Positions 23,957 to 32,997 of a stretch of 64,000 nucleotides of DNA are shown here, in pieces (position 1 is the stretch's first letter; every line of letters starts with the position of its first letter). Where the stretch lies: the NCBI GenBank assembly GCA_947382645.1, contig CANDAE010000018.1, positions 1-64,000 of the forward strand. Reading direction: 5' to 3'. The translations under genes were made by a program, and so were the position numbers. Under the pieces are notes generated by a model that saw only the letters and a program-made list of their open reading frames with translations, was not told the DNA's origin and did no database searches. Source of the DNA: Suilimivivens sp009774465 (GTDB taxonomy: Bacteria; Bacillota; Clostridia; Lachnospirales; Lachnospiraceae).

Positions 23957-24877
23957 TTAAAAATCACCCAGAAAAATTACCTCTGTCTCCAGAAAGACGC
24001 CAAATTTATCTTTTACTCTTTCCTGTACTTCCCGTATAACCTCTGCAATATCTGCAGCAGTAGCCCTGCCCTCATTGATGATAAATCCACAATGTTTTTC
24101 GGATACTCTGGCTCCGCCAACTGAATAGCCTCTTAAGCCTGCATCCATAATCAGCTTCCCTGCAAAGTACCCATCCGGTCTTTTAAATGTGCTTCCTGCA
24201 CTGGCAAACTCCAGGGGCTGCTTTTCTTTTCTTCTGATGGAAAGCTCCTCCATTTTTGCCCTGATCTCATCCTGATTTCCACTTTTAAGGTCAAGAACAC
24301 CTTCAAGTACAATAAAATGTCTGTTTTTAATAGCGCTGGTCCGGTAACCAAATTCCATAGTTGAACAGTCAAGCTCCATCACTTCTCCCTGCTCGTTCAT
24401 TACCTTCACCAGTTCCACAACCTGCTTCATTTCCCCATCATAAGCGCCTGCATTCATCACAAGCCCCCCGCCTAAACTGCCGGGAATGCCTGATGCAAAT
24501 TCAAGACCTGTCAGCCCGCTCTCTAACGCCTGCTTTGCCACATTAGACAGTAATGCGCCTGCTCCTGCTGTGATACGGGTACCCTCTACTTTTATATCGC
24601 TCATCCTGCTGCCGATCTGTAAAACAACGCCTTCATATCCCTTATCCCCTACTAAGAGATTGCTTCCATTTCCCAAAATAAAATAGGGAATTTCTATCAG
24701 CTTAAAGTAAGGTATCAGCTTTGCAAGCTGTCCAGGACTGCTGATACGCAGAAAGCATTGTGCTTCTCCGCCTACCCGAAAGGTGGTGTGTTTATACATA
24801 GGCTCATTCTTTAAAATATCCTCTTCCGGTACATAAGCCCTTATAAACTCATACGTAGCTGAACTGATCTTTTCCAC
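23957..24877 (-). CDS. murB: UDP-N-acetylenolpyruvoylglucosamine reductase
   Basis: Second committed step of peptidoglycan precursor synthesis: NADPH-dependent reduction of enolpyruvyl-UDP-GlcNAc by an FAD enzyme. The 306-residue chain shows the FAD site YFILGNGSNLLVGDKGYEGVV (in part) and SGLTGLEFASGIPGSLGG. Catalytic residues are in FGYRTSAIK (Arg), FASAGSTFKRPDG (proton-donor Ser) and the C-terminal Glu in LETEVIFLG. Length fits the type IIb enzymes of Firmicutes. It lies between glucokinase and rapZ. Confidence 0.96.
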   Translation of the reverse strand: MEKISSATYEFIRAYVPEEDILKNEPMYKHTTFRVGGEAQCFLRISSPGQLAKLIPYFKLIEIPYFILGNGSNLLVGDKGYEGVVLQIGSRMSDIKVEGTRITAGAGALLSNVAKQALESGLTGLEFASGIPGSLGGGLVMNAGAYDGEMKQVVELVKVMNEQGEVMELDCSTMEFGYRTSAIKNRHFIVLEGVLDLKSGNQDEIRAKMEELSIRRKEKQPLEFASAGSTFKRPDGYFAGKLIMDAGLRGYSVGGARVSEKHCGFIINEGRATAADIAEVIREVQERVKDKFGVFLETEVIFLGDF

Positions 24878-24908
24878 TTTTCCTACTCACCTGCTATTTC
24901 CAATTTTT

Positions 24909-25847
24909 TTATATATCCAGTACCAGTTTTGCGGCACCATAAATACCTGCGTCATTTCCAAGTGTTGCAAGAGAAAATTTGACGTCTCTGCTTCCATGAA
25001 AAACATTTTTCTCATAATATGGCCTGATGTAATCCATAAGAACTTCTCCTGCTTTGGAGACGCCGCCTCCAATTACAATGGCATCCGGATTCACTACTCC
25101 TGCAATAACTGCAAGTGCATTACCAAGATATCTTCCAAATTCTTCCGCCACTTCCATTGCCAGTTCGTCTTTTTCTTTTACTGCATCAAAAACAGTCTTG
25201 GCAGAAACCTCACCGTTTCTTAAAATGCTGTCCTTATTGCTTTCTTTCAGTTTTCTGTTTGCCAGTCTGGTAATTCCTGTTGCGGAGGCATACTGCTCAA
25301 GGCATCCTTTATTGCCACAGTTGCAGCACTCTGTTTCATTATCTTCCACATGAATATGTCCGATTTCTCCACCTGCGCCTGCGGAACCTGTAAGAACTCT
25401 TCCCCCAACAATAAGTCCGCCGCCCACGCCGGTGCCTAAAGTAACTAAAATCAAATCATTGCTGCCCTGACCGCCGCCCTTCCACATTTCGCCAAGGGCT
25501 GCCACATTAGCGTCATTTCCTGCCATAACCGGCATTTGAAGAAGTTCTTCAAGGGTTACCTTAATACTGAAAGTATCCCATCCCAAGTTAACAGCCTTAT
25601 GAACCACTCCTGCATTATCAATTGGCCCCGGAGCCCCCACTCCAACTCCTGCAATCAGTTCTGTGTCAATCTGCTTTTCATCAATTTTATTTCTGATGCT
25701 TTCAGCAATATCAGGCAGAATGTGGCTGCCGCCCTCCTGTGTTCTGGTTGGAATCTCCCATTTATCCAAAAGAATTCCCTTTACATCAAATAATCCAAGC
25801 TTTACGCTTGTTCCCCCTATGTCTACTCCAAAAACATATTGACTCAT
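24909..25847 (-). CDS. glcK: ROK-family glucokinase
   Basis: ATP-dependent phosphorylation of glucose in the cytoplasm. The 312-residue protein starts with the phosphate-binding VDIGGTSVKLGLFD. It carries GNDANVAALGE with the catalytic Asp, and the ROK zinc motif as GEIGHIHV followed by CCNCGNKGCLEQ (about 165-186). VVIGGGVSKAGE near the C-terminus is the adenosine motif. The zinc motif and size match Gram-positive GlcK rather than a ROK repressor, as there is no helix-turn-helix. It lies next to hprK, which fits a glucose and carbon-control cluster. Confidence 0.93.
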   Translation of the reverse strand: MSQYVFGVDIGGTSVKLGLFDVKGILLDKWEIPTRTQEGGSHILPDIAESIRNKIDEKQIDTELIAGVGVGAPGPIDNAGVVHKAVNLGWDTFSIKVTLEELLQMPVMAGNDANVAALGEMWKGGGQGSNDLILVTLGTGVGGGLIVGGRVLTGSAGAGGEIGHIHVEDNETECCNCGNKGCLEQYASATGITRLANRKLKESNKDSILRNGEVSAKTVFDAVKEKDELAMEVAEEFGRYLGNALAVIAGVVNPDAIVIGGGVSKAGEVLMDYIRPYYEKNVFHGSRDVKFSLATLGNDAGIYGAAKLVLDI

Positions 25848-25950
25848 AAGCTTCCCCTCTCTTTATCTTTATTTTAATTGTATGAATTTATGCCTTTAAA
25901 TTCTATAAAATCATAAAATGCACTGTTGACTTTCATATTACATGCAAAAA

Positions 25951-26892
25951 TCAGTCCTCATCTTCATCCCGGCCTTTTGTAAGAGACTCCTGTACCCTTC
26001 TGTAAAGCTCCTGAGCTGCATTGTATCCCATCTTCTTCTGACGATGATTAATTGCCGCAGATTCACAGATAATGGCAAGATTCCGTCCGGGACGTATGGG
26101 AATGTTGTGGCATACAATTTTATTTCCCAAATATTCCGTATATTCCTCTTCGAGGCCAAGTCTGTCATATTCTTTTTCCTTATCCCAGTCCTCCAGGCGG
26201 ATTACCAGATCAATGGTCTGAGTATCCTTAACGCTGGAAACACCAAATAAGGTCTTAACATCCACGATTCCAATTCCTCTAAGCTCAATAAAGTGCTTTG
26301 TAATATCAGGTGCAGAGCCAACCAGCGTATCATCACTTACCTTTCTGATCTCAACCGCATCATCTGTCACAAGACGATGTCCTCTCTTAATCAGCTCCAA
26401 CGCCGCCTCCGATTTACCAATTCCGCTTTCACCTGTAATCAGCACTCCCTCTCCATAAACATCCACCAAAACTCCGTGAACTGAAATACAGGGCGCAAGC
26501 ATAACATTCAGCCACCTTATGATTTCAGACATAAAACCGGAGGTGGACTTTTTCGTCATCAAAATAGGAACGTTGTTTTCAATTGCAGTGCGCATAAAAA
26601 GCTCATCCGGCTTTAGTTCGCGGCAGAAAACAATTGCCGGTATTTCACAGGAAAGAAGTCTTTGATAAATCTCTTTTTTTCTTGCTTCCGGCAAGCCCTC
26701 CATGTAAGTATATTCCACAAATCCTATGATCTGTAGTCTGGTTGCTTCAAAGTGTTCGAAATAACCTGCCATCTGGAGGGCCGGTCTGTTAATATCAGGC
26801 TGTGTAACTCTGATCCTGGAAATATCTATCTCAGGCGTCAGATTTTCAAGCTGCATTTTTTCAATGATCCGTTCAAGTTTAACGTTGGACAT
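25951..26892 (-). CDS. hprK: HPr kinase/phosphorylase
   Basis: Bifunctional sensor of carbon state: phosphorylates HPr and Crh on Ser46 and removes the phosphate. The 313-residue protein has an N-terminal domain of about 130 residues, then Walker A GESGIGKSEAALELIKRGHR (about 153-172). VTDDAVEIRKV and the family signature ELRGIGIVDVKTLFG follow, with IPIRPGRNLA near the C-terminal helix. All catalytic pieces are intact. Its likely partner in this window is Crh at 21861; a phosphotransfer HPr is not encoded here. Confidence 0.96.
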   Translation of the reverse strand: MSNVKLERIIEKMQLENLTPEIDISRIRVTQPDINRPALQMAGYFEHFEATRLQIIGFVEYTYMEGLPEARKKEIYQRLLSCEIPAIVFCRELKPDELFMRTAIENNVPILMTKKSTSGFMSEIIRWLNVMLAPCISVHGVLVDVYGEGVLITGESGIGKSEAALELIKRGHRLVTDDAVEIRKVSDDTLVGSAPDITKHFIELRGIGIVDVKTLFGVSSVKDTQTIDLVIRLEDWDKEKEYDRLGLEEEYTEYLGNKIVCHNIPIRPGRNLAIICESAAINHRQKKMGYNAAQELYRRVQESLTKGRDEDED

Positions 26893-27000
26893 ACCCTGCT
26901 CCTTTTCTTAATTATTATTTGAAAAACATAAAATATACTGCGTTTATATCTGGCATTATTGTATCACAGAAAATTTACAATCACAATAGCCCCCGCCAGC

Positions 27001-28872
27001 TCATCCTTCATCCTCACTATGAAAAAATTCATAGATTCCACGGGCTATTGATTCGGGAATTTCGTCCACCCCTGCCAGCGTTTCCATATCTGCATTTTTT
27101 ATTTCTTCTATGGATTTAAAGCATCTCATCAGTGCTTTTCTTCTTGACGGTCCCACCCCCGGAATCTCATCAAGCACTGACTTTACCTGTGCCTTAGAGC
27201 GGAGAGATCTGTGATATTCGATTGCAAATCTATGAGCTTCATCCTGTATCCTGGTAATCAGTTTAAATCCTTCGCTGCTTCTGTCAATTCCTATTTCTTC
27301 ATTATTGTAATACAAGCCTCTTGTATTGTGGCTGTCATCCTTTACCATACCGCAGACCGGAATGTCCAGTTTAAGCTCATTCAATACCTGCAGCGCAATA
27401 TTTACCTGGCCTTTGCCGCCATCCATCAGAATCAAATCGGGAAATCTGGTAAAACTTCCGAATTCTTTCTCCAGCTCCTTTTCATCCAGCTCCCGCTTCT
27501 CCTCCATGCCATGAAGAAATCTTCTGGTCAGCACCTCCCTCATACATGCATAATCATCCGGCCCCGAAACGGTTTTAATCCGAAACTTTCTGTAATCGCT
27601 GCGCTTTGGCTTTCCTTTTTCAAAAACCACCATAGAGCCCACATTTGCAAAACCGCTGATGTTGGAAATATCATAAGCTTCCATCCGGCCTGCCTTAGTA
27701 AGCCCCAAAAGGCCTGCTATTTCCTTAACCGCACCGATGGTTCTTCCTTCTTCCCGCCTGATACGCTCTTTATCCTGCGTCAGCACCAGCATGGCATTTT
27801 TGCCTGCAAGCTCCACCAGCTTTTCCTTAGTACCGATTTTCGGCACCCGGACATAAACTCTGCCGCCCCGCCGGCTGGAAAGCCATTGCTCTATTATCTC
27901 AATATCTTCTATTTCCTCCTGCAGCATCAGTTCTCTTGGAATAAATGGGGTTCCCGCATAAAATTGCTTTACAAAATCCAGCAAAATCTGTTTCGCCGGT
28001 ATTCCTGACACATGTGTCATGTAGAAATGCTCTCTTCCTATCAGCTTGCCGTCTCTGACAAAGAAAACCTGCACCACCGCATCCTTATCATCCACTGCCA
28101 GAGCAATCACATCTTTATCCTCGCCTGTACTGTCGGTAATTTTCTGTTTAGTGGCGATCTGCTTCACGCTGTTATACAGGTCTCTGTACCGGATTGCTTC
28201 CTCAAACTCCATCTGCTCCGAAGCCTTCTGCATTTTTTGTTCCAGCTCTTTTAGCGTATCCTGATAACTTCCATTTAAAAAATCCAAAGCTTTCTTAATC
28301 TGCTGCCGGTATTTTTCCTGTGGAATATTTCCCTGACAGGGCGCCATACACTGCTTAATATGATAATTTAAACAGGCCCTGTTATTTCCGCATTCCTTTG
28401 GAAGATTTTTGCTGCAGGTACGGAGCTGATAAAGCTTATTAATCAGGTCAATGGTATCCTTCACTGCCGCTGCACTGGTATAAGGGCCAAAATATCTGGA
28501 GCGGTCCTTTTTCATCTGCCTGGAAAACAACACTCTTGGATATTCCTCCCCCAGCGTCACTTTAATGTAGGGATATGTCTTATCATCTTTAAGCAGCGTG
28601 TTATATTTGGGACTGTGCTCCTTGATCAGATTATTTTCCAGCACAAGCGCCTCTAACTCGGAATCAGTGACAATATATTCAAACCGGCTGATCAATGTGA
28701 CCATCTTGTCTATCTGAGGGCCTCTGCCAATATTTTTGCGGAAGTAAGACCTTACCCGGCTGTGAAGGTTCACTGCCTTTCCAACATAAATAATATGATC
28801 CATCTCATCGCGCATAATATATACGCCAGGGCAATGAGGGAGTTTTTTCAATTCTTCCTGAAAATCAAACAT
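27001..28872 (-). CDS. uvrC: Excinuclease ABC subunit C
   Basis: Makes both incisions in nucleotide excision repair. The 623-residue protein has an N-terminal GIY-YIG nuclease (CPGVYIMRD, IIYVGKAVNLHSRVRSYF), a UVR motif binding UvrB (about 203-238, MEFEEAIRYRDLY) and an RNase-H-like nuclease starting near AYDISNISG. Tandem helix-hairpin-helix motifs end the protein (DEIPGVGPSRRKALMRCF). Length and order are standard. A gap of about 105 bases separates it from hprK downstream. Confidence 0.96.
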   Translation of the reverse strand: MFDFQEELKKLPHCPGVYIMRDEMDHIIYVGKAVNLHSRVRSYFRKNIGRGPQIDKMVTLISRFEYIVTDSELEALVLENNLIKEHSPKYNTLLKDDKTYPYIKVTLGEEYPRVLFSRQMKKDRSRYFGPYTSAAAVKDTIDLINKLYQLRTCSKNLPKECGNNRACLNYHIKQCMAPCQGNIPQEKYRQQIKKALDFLNGSYQDTLKELEQKMQKASEQMEFEEAIRYRDLYNSVKQIATKQKITDSTGEDKDVIALAVDDKDAVVQVFFVRDGKLIGREHFYMTHVSGIPAKQILLDFVKQFYAGTPFIPRELMLQEEIEDIEIIEQWLSSRRGGRVYVRVPKIGTKEKLVELAGKNAMLVLTQDKERIRREEGRTIGAVKEIAGLLGLTKAGRMEAYDISNISGFANVGSMVVFEKGKPKRSDYRKFRIKTVSGPDDYACMREVLTRRFLHGMEEKRELDEKELEKEFGSFTRFPDLILMDGGKGQVNIALQVLNELKLDIPVCGMVKDDSHNTRGLYYNNEEIGIDRSSEGFKLITRIQDEAHRFAIEYHRSLRSKAQVKSVLDEIPGVGPSRRKALMRCFKSIEEIKNADMETLAGVDEIPESIARGIYEFFHSEDEG

Positions 28873-28906
28873 TTGTAAAATCCTCCTGCCTTATAAATAG
28901 TAAAAG

Positions 28907-28937
28907 GCGAAGCAAGCGCTCCAAAGGAGCGCTTGCT
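28907..28937 (-). terminator. Terminator of ftsH
   Basis: AGCAAGCGCTCC, loop of three, GGAGCGCTTGCT: a perfect 12-base-pair stem, followed on the minus strand by TCGCCTTTTA. The T run is displaced by four bases, so strength is uncertain. Confidence 0.65.
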
Positions 28938-28978
28938 GTTATTCACATAAGAAAACCTGTGCAGAGCCTTCTTAATAT

Positions 28979-31267
28979 TTAGTCGAAAAGATCGGAAGAG
29001 GCATTGGAAAATCTGCCCCGCACCCTGTTTTCGCTGTCTGGCCTGTTGTCTATTCTGTTGTCTGTCTCATTTTCCTGTTTCGGGTGGTCTTCCTGATCTT
29101 TTATCGTATCAGCAGCTTCCTCCTCTGCTTCACTTTTATCTTTCATAGATTTATCTGCTGTCGCTGATTTTTCTTCCTCTGTCGTTTCCTTATCTTCCTG
29201 GACTGCTGCGGTATCAGTTTCAAAAAAAGAATCCTGTTTTTTCGTATCAAAAAAACTGTCAGCTTCTTTGGCGCTGTCCTTTCCTTCTTTTTCCTTATCC
29301 TCCTCTACAGGTTCCGGTATTCCTTTTTCCTTCCGGTAGATTTTCATAAATTCTTTACCGCTGATGGTTTCCTTCTCGATCAAATGTGCTGCAAGCTTAT
29401 CCATTACTTCCCTGTTGCCGGCAAGCAGTTCCTTGGCCTCTTCATAGCATTGCTTCAAGGTTTCCATGATCTCCGTATCCACATCAGCCGCTGTCCTGTC
29501 ACTGCATGTAAGTCTCGCTCCACCGCCCAAATATTCACTTTCCACTGTGGCAAGCCCCATAAGGCCGAAGCGTTTGCTCATGCCAAACCGGGTAACCATA
29601 TTTGTAACAAGATTGGTAGCCTGTTCAATATCATTGGCTGCTCCTGTGGTCACATTTCCAAATACGATTTCTTCCGCTGCACGTCCTCCTAACAGGCTCA
29701 CTAATCTGTCGTGAAGTTCTTCCTTTGTCTGCAGATACTTTTCTTCCTCGGGAACATGCATCACATACCCCAAAGCTCCCATCGTCCTGGGCACAATCGT
29801 AATCTTCTGCACCGGTTCGGAATTTTTCTGAAGGGCGCTTATAAGCGCATGGCCAACCTCATGATAGGACACGATCTTACGCTCTTCCTTACTCATAATG
29901 CGGTCTTTCTTTTCTTTTCCAACCAGTACCTGTTCTACTGCATCAAATAAATCCTTTTGTGTTACATATTCTCTTCCATGCTGTACCGCGTTAATTGCCG
30001 CTTCGTTGATCATGTTCGCAAGGTCCGCACCTACTGCACCGCTGGTAGCAAGGGCAATGGCATCCAAGTCCACACTGTCATCCAGATGAACATCCTTTGC
30101 ATGTACCTTTAGAATCTCCACTCTGCCCTTTAAATCCGGCTTATCTACAATAATTCTTCTGTCAAAACGTCCTGGACGCAGAAGGGCTTTATCCAGAATT
30201 TCCGGCCGGTTGGTCGCACCTAATACCAAAATTCCTTTGGAAGTGTCAAAACCATCCATTTCGGAAAGAAGCTGATTCAGTGTCTGTTCTCTTTCTTCGT
30301 TTCCGCCGCCATATTTACTGTCACGGCTCCGCCCAATGGCATCTATCTCGTCAATAAAAATAATACAGGGTGCGTTTTTGGTCGCCTCCTTAAACAAATC
30401 CCTTACTCTGGAAGCGCCCACGCCAACATACAGCTCAATAAAATCAGAACCTGAAAGAGAGAAGAAAGGAACCTTTGCCTCTCCTGCCACTGCTTTTGCA
30501 AGGAGAGTTTTACCGGTACCGGGAGGTCCCACCAAAAGCGCGCCTTTGGGCAGTTTAGCACCTATTTTTGCATACTTCCCCGGATTATGCAGAAAGTCCA
30601 CTACTTCCTGTAAGGATTCTTTCGCCTCATCCTCACCTGCCACGTCCTTAAAGCTGATGCCGGTTTCCCGCTGAACATAAACCTTGGCGTTGCTTTTTCC
30701 CACTCCCATAGGGCCGCCGCCCTTGGACATTTTTCTAAAAAGCAGGCTTAACAACACCCACATTAAAATGAAGGGAAAAACATAGGACAAAAGAAAGGTA
30801 ATCACTGTGCTGGTGCCATCCGCCACCTGGCCTTTCACTTCCACATTATGTTCCAGAAGACGGGCTGTCAAGGTATCATCATCTTCGATTTTTCCTGTAT
30901 AGTAGTTTGCCGCAGGATTCATACCATACAAATACATAAGTGGAGAAACAGCAGTCTGTTCCGCCTTAGCCTGTATATAAATCCTGTCTGAGCCGATCAT
31001 CACGGAGTCTATTTTTTCTTCTTCCAGCATCCCGACAAATTCATTATAGCTGATTTCCTTCTCCGAATCTCCTGTAATCAGCTTTACAAAAGAGCTTACC
31101 AGAAGAAGGGATAAGAGCGCCGCAATAACAAACATGATAATGTTCTGTTTTCTTGGATCTCTCCCCGGCCCGCCCGGACCGCCGGAACCGTTATTCCCAT
31201 TGTTGTTGGACGGACCGCCATTTCCTCCAAGACCGCCATCGTACTGATTTAAATTGTTTTCACTCAT
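28979..31267 (-). CDS. ftsH: ATP-dependent zinc metalloprotease FtsH
   Basis: Membrane-anchored AAA+ protease that degrades misfolded membrane and regulatory proteins. The 762-residue chain starts with a Gly/Asn-rich cytoplasmic stretch (about 10-35), membrane segment one (42-65), an extracytoplasmic domain and membrane segment two (154-177). The AAA module has Walker A GPPGTGKT (about 247-254), Walker B IIFIDEID and the SRH region. The protease site is HEVGH (about 469-473). After about residue 640 comes a long acidic tail rich in K, E and D, making it some 100 residues longer than average. It starts one base after the DUF1846 stop, so the two are co-transcribed. Confidence 0.96.
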   Translation of the reverse strand: MSENNLNQYDGGLGGNGGPSNNNGNNGSGGPGGPGRDPRKQNIIMFVIAALLSLLLVSSFVKLITGDSEKEISYNEFVGMLEEEKIDSVMIGSDRIYIQAKAEQTAVSPLMYLYGMNPAANYYTGKIEDDDTLTARLLEHNVEVKGQVADGTSTVITFLLSYVFPFILMWVLLSLLFRKMSKGGGPMGVGKSNAKVYVQRETGISFKDVAGEDEAKESLQEVVDFLHNPGKYAKIGAKLPKGALLVGPPGTGKTLLAKAVAGEAKVPFFSLSGSDFIELYVGVGASRVRDLFKEATKNAPCIIFIDEIDAIGRSRDSKYGGGNEEREQTLNQLLSEMDGFDTSKGILVLGATNRPEILDKALLRPGRFDRRIIVDKPDLKGRVEILKVHAKDVHLDDSVDLDAIALATSGAVGADLANMINEAAINAVQHGREYVTQKDLFDAVEQVLVGKEKKDRIMSKEERKIVSYHEVGHALISALQKNSEPVQKITIVPRTMGALGYVMHVPEEEKYLQTKEELHDRLVSLLGGRAAEEIVFGNVTTGAANDIEQATNLVTNMVTRFGMSKRFGLMGLATVESEYLGGGARLTCSDRTAADVDTEIMETLKQCYEEAKELLAGNREVMDKLAAHLIEKETISGKEFMKIYRKEKGIPEPVEEDKEKEGKDSAKEADSFFDTKKQDSFFETDTAAVQEDKETTEEEKSATADKSMKDKSEAEEEAADTIKDQEDHPKQENETDNRIDNRPDSENRVRGRFSNASSDLFD

Positions 31268-32740
31268 TTAGATACTCTTTCCTTTTAAAATTGGTTCACT
31301 GGTCAAATCTACACCCAGCTTTTTAAATGTTTTTATATCAACTTCCGAAAGCATTACAGAAGTATGAACCTGACATCCTTTTAACTTTGGAATCTGGTCT
31401 AAAGCCTTTCTTGCGTTTGGATCATTACATGCCGAAATTGAAAGGGCAATTAAAACTTCATCCGTATGGAGACGTGGATTTTTTCCTCCCAGATACCTGG
31501 TTTTTAATTCCTGAATCGGTTCAATTGCTTCCGGTGAAATCAGGTGGGTGTCATGATCCACTCCGCCCAGATATTTTAATGCATTTAACAGTAATGCCGC
31601 TGATGCTCCCAAAAGATCTGTTGTCTTGGAAGTAATGACAGTACCGTCAGAAAGTTCAACTGCCGCAGTAGGAACTCCCAACTCCATTTCCCGCTGTCTT
31701 GCCGCAACAGTCACCTTTCTGTCATCTGTGGTGATCTTTGCCTGCTTCATGATAAGTTCTATCTTGTAGACATCATTTTCTTTGGCTTTCCCCCTGATCA
31801 CGTCGTTCATTGCCGTATAATAGCGGCGGATAATTTCCATATAGGAAGCCTGACGGCAGACCTCATCATCCACAATGCAGTTTCCTGCCATATTGACACC
31901 CATGTCAGTAGGAGATTTATAAGGATTTTCCCCGTAAATCCCTTCAAAAATCGCATTTAATACCGGAAAGATCTCTATATCCCGATTATAATTAACGGTA
32001 GTCTCTCCATAAGTTTCCAGGTGAAAGGGATCAATCATATTAATATCATTTAAATCTGCGGTAGCTGCTTCATAAGCAAGATTCACCGGATGCTTTAAAG
32101 GAATATTCCAGATGGGAAAAGTTTCATACTTGGCATATCCGGCCTTGATTCCTCTTTTGTTATCATGGTAAAGCTGGGATAAACAGGTGGCCATCTTTCC
32201 GCTTCCGGGCCCCGGTGCCGTAACTACCACAAGGGGCCTTGTGGTTTCAATATACTCATTTCTGCCATATCCCTCATCACTTACAATCAGTGGAATATTG
32301 GAAGGATACCCTTCTATTGCATAATGGAGATAAACCTTTACGTTTTTCTTTTCCAGTCTTTCCTTAAAATCGGCAGCTCTGGTCTGTCCTGCATAATGTG
32401 TCAGCACCACACTTCCCACATAAAGGCCGCGGCCTTCAAATTCCTGCATTAATCTTTGAACATCTTCATCATAAGGAATTCCAAGATCTCCGCGCATTTT
32501 ATTTTTTTCAATATCGGCAGCATTTATAACAATCACAATTTCCGCTCTGTCAGAAAGCTGCATCAGCATACGCAGTTTAGAGTCCGGCTGAAATCCCGGC
32601 AGAACTCTTGATGCATGAAAATCATCAAACAGCTTGCCGCCAAATTCAAGATATAATTTATCGCCAAATTTATTGATTCTCTCTTCAATATGCTCTGACT
32701 GCATTTTCAAATACTTGTCATTATCAAATCCCACTCTCAT
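31268..32740 (-). CDS. DUF1846 family protein
   Basis: A 490-residue cytoplasmic protein. It begins MRVGFDNDKYLKMQSEHI, with YLEFGGKLFDDFHASRVLPG, and contains VVTAPGPGSGKMATCLSQLY (about 192-211), a P-loop-like turn. These are hallmarks of the DUF1846 family found in Firmicutes and Actinobacteria; a structure exists for a pneumococcal member but its role is not established as far as I recall. The ATG at 32740 matches family starts and has a GCAGG site; one 14 codons upstream lacks a ribosome site. It is the first gene of a unit with ftsH. Confidence 0.88.
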   Translation of the reverse strand: MRVGFDNDKYLKMQSEHIEERINKFGDKLYLEFGGKLFDDFHASRVLPGFQPDSKLRMLMQLSDRAEIVIVINAADIEKNKMRGDLGIPYDEDVQRLMQEFEGRGLYVGSVVLTHYAGQTRAADFKERLEKKNVKVYLHYAIEGYPSNIPLIVSDEGYGRNEYIETTRPLVVVTAPGPGSGKMATCLSQLYHDNKRGIKAGYAKYETFPIWNIPLKHPVNLAYEAATADLNDINMIDPFHLETYGETTVNYNRDIEIFPVLNAIFEGIYGENPYKSPTDMGVNMAGNCIVDDEVCRQASYMEIIRRYYTAMNDVIRGKAKENDVYKIELIMKQAKITTDDRKVTVAARQREMELGVPTAAVELSDGTVITSKTTDLLGASAALLLNALKYLGGVDHDTHLISPEAIEPIQELKTRYLGGKNPRLHTDEVLIALSISACNDPNARKALDQIPKLKGCQVHTSVMLSEVDIKTFKKLGVDLTSEPILKGKSI

Positions 32741-32883
32741 AAATAACCTGCCGTTTTCATCCTGTCTTCTTTTGTTTTGCATTTATAACACCGATTTTCA
32801 TTGTAGCACAATCCTCTTTATTATTCCATAAAAAAGAAATGAACTAATATCAATTTTTTATAAATAAACGTATTTGGAGTCTA

Positions 32884-32912
32884 TTGACAGTAGAAACTCC
32901 GGGTGCTAAAAT
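32884..32912 (+). promoter_or_regulatory. Sigma-A promoter of pyrG
   Basis: TTGACA (32884-32889), a 17-base spacer and TAAAAT (32907-32912): 6/6 and 5/6 to consensus. Confidence 0.85.
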
Positions 32913-32925
32913 TTTAACATAAGGC

Positions 32926-32962
32926 AAAGGCGCTATGAGACCTACTCATAGTGCCTTTTTTT
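32926..32962 (+). terminator. Attenuator-like terminator in the pyrG leader
   Basis: AAAGGCGCTATGAG, loop ACCTA, CTCATAGTGCCTTT with a seven-T run. It lies between the pyrG promoter and start codon and begins about seven bases after the expected start point. In other Firmicutes pyrG is controlled by such a leader terminator in response to CTP. Confidence 0.78.
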
Positions 32963-32997
32963 GTTTTAAACTACAAACTTAAGGAGCAGAAAAAATT

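Noticed and set aside
27211..28008. 265-codon open frame on the plus strand
   Set aside because: Entirely inside uvrC on the opposite strand, with a composition typical of an antisense shadow.
32884..32962. Bacillus-type reiterative-G CTP sensing at pyrG
   Set aside because: No GGG run at the predicted start and no matching pyrimidine stretch in the terminator stem; kept only as an open question.
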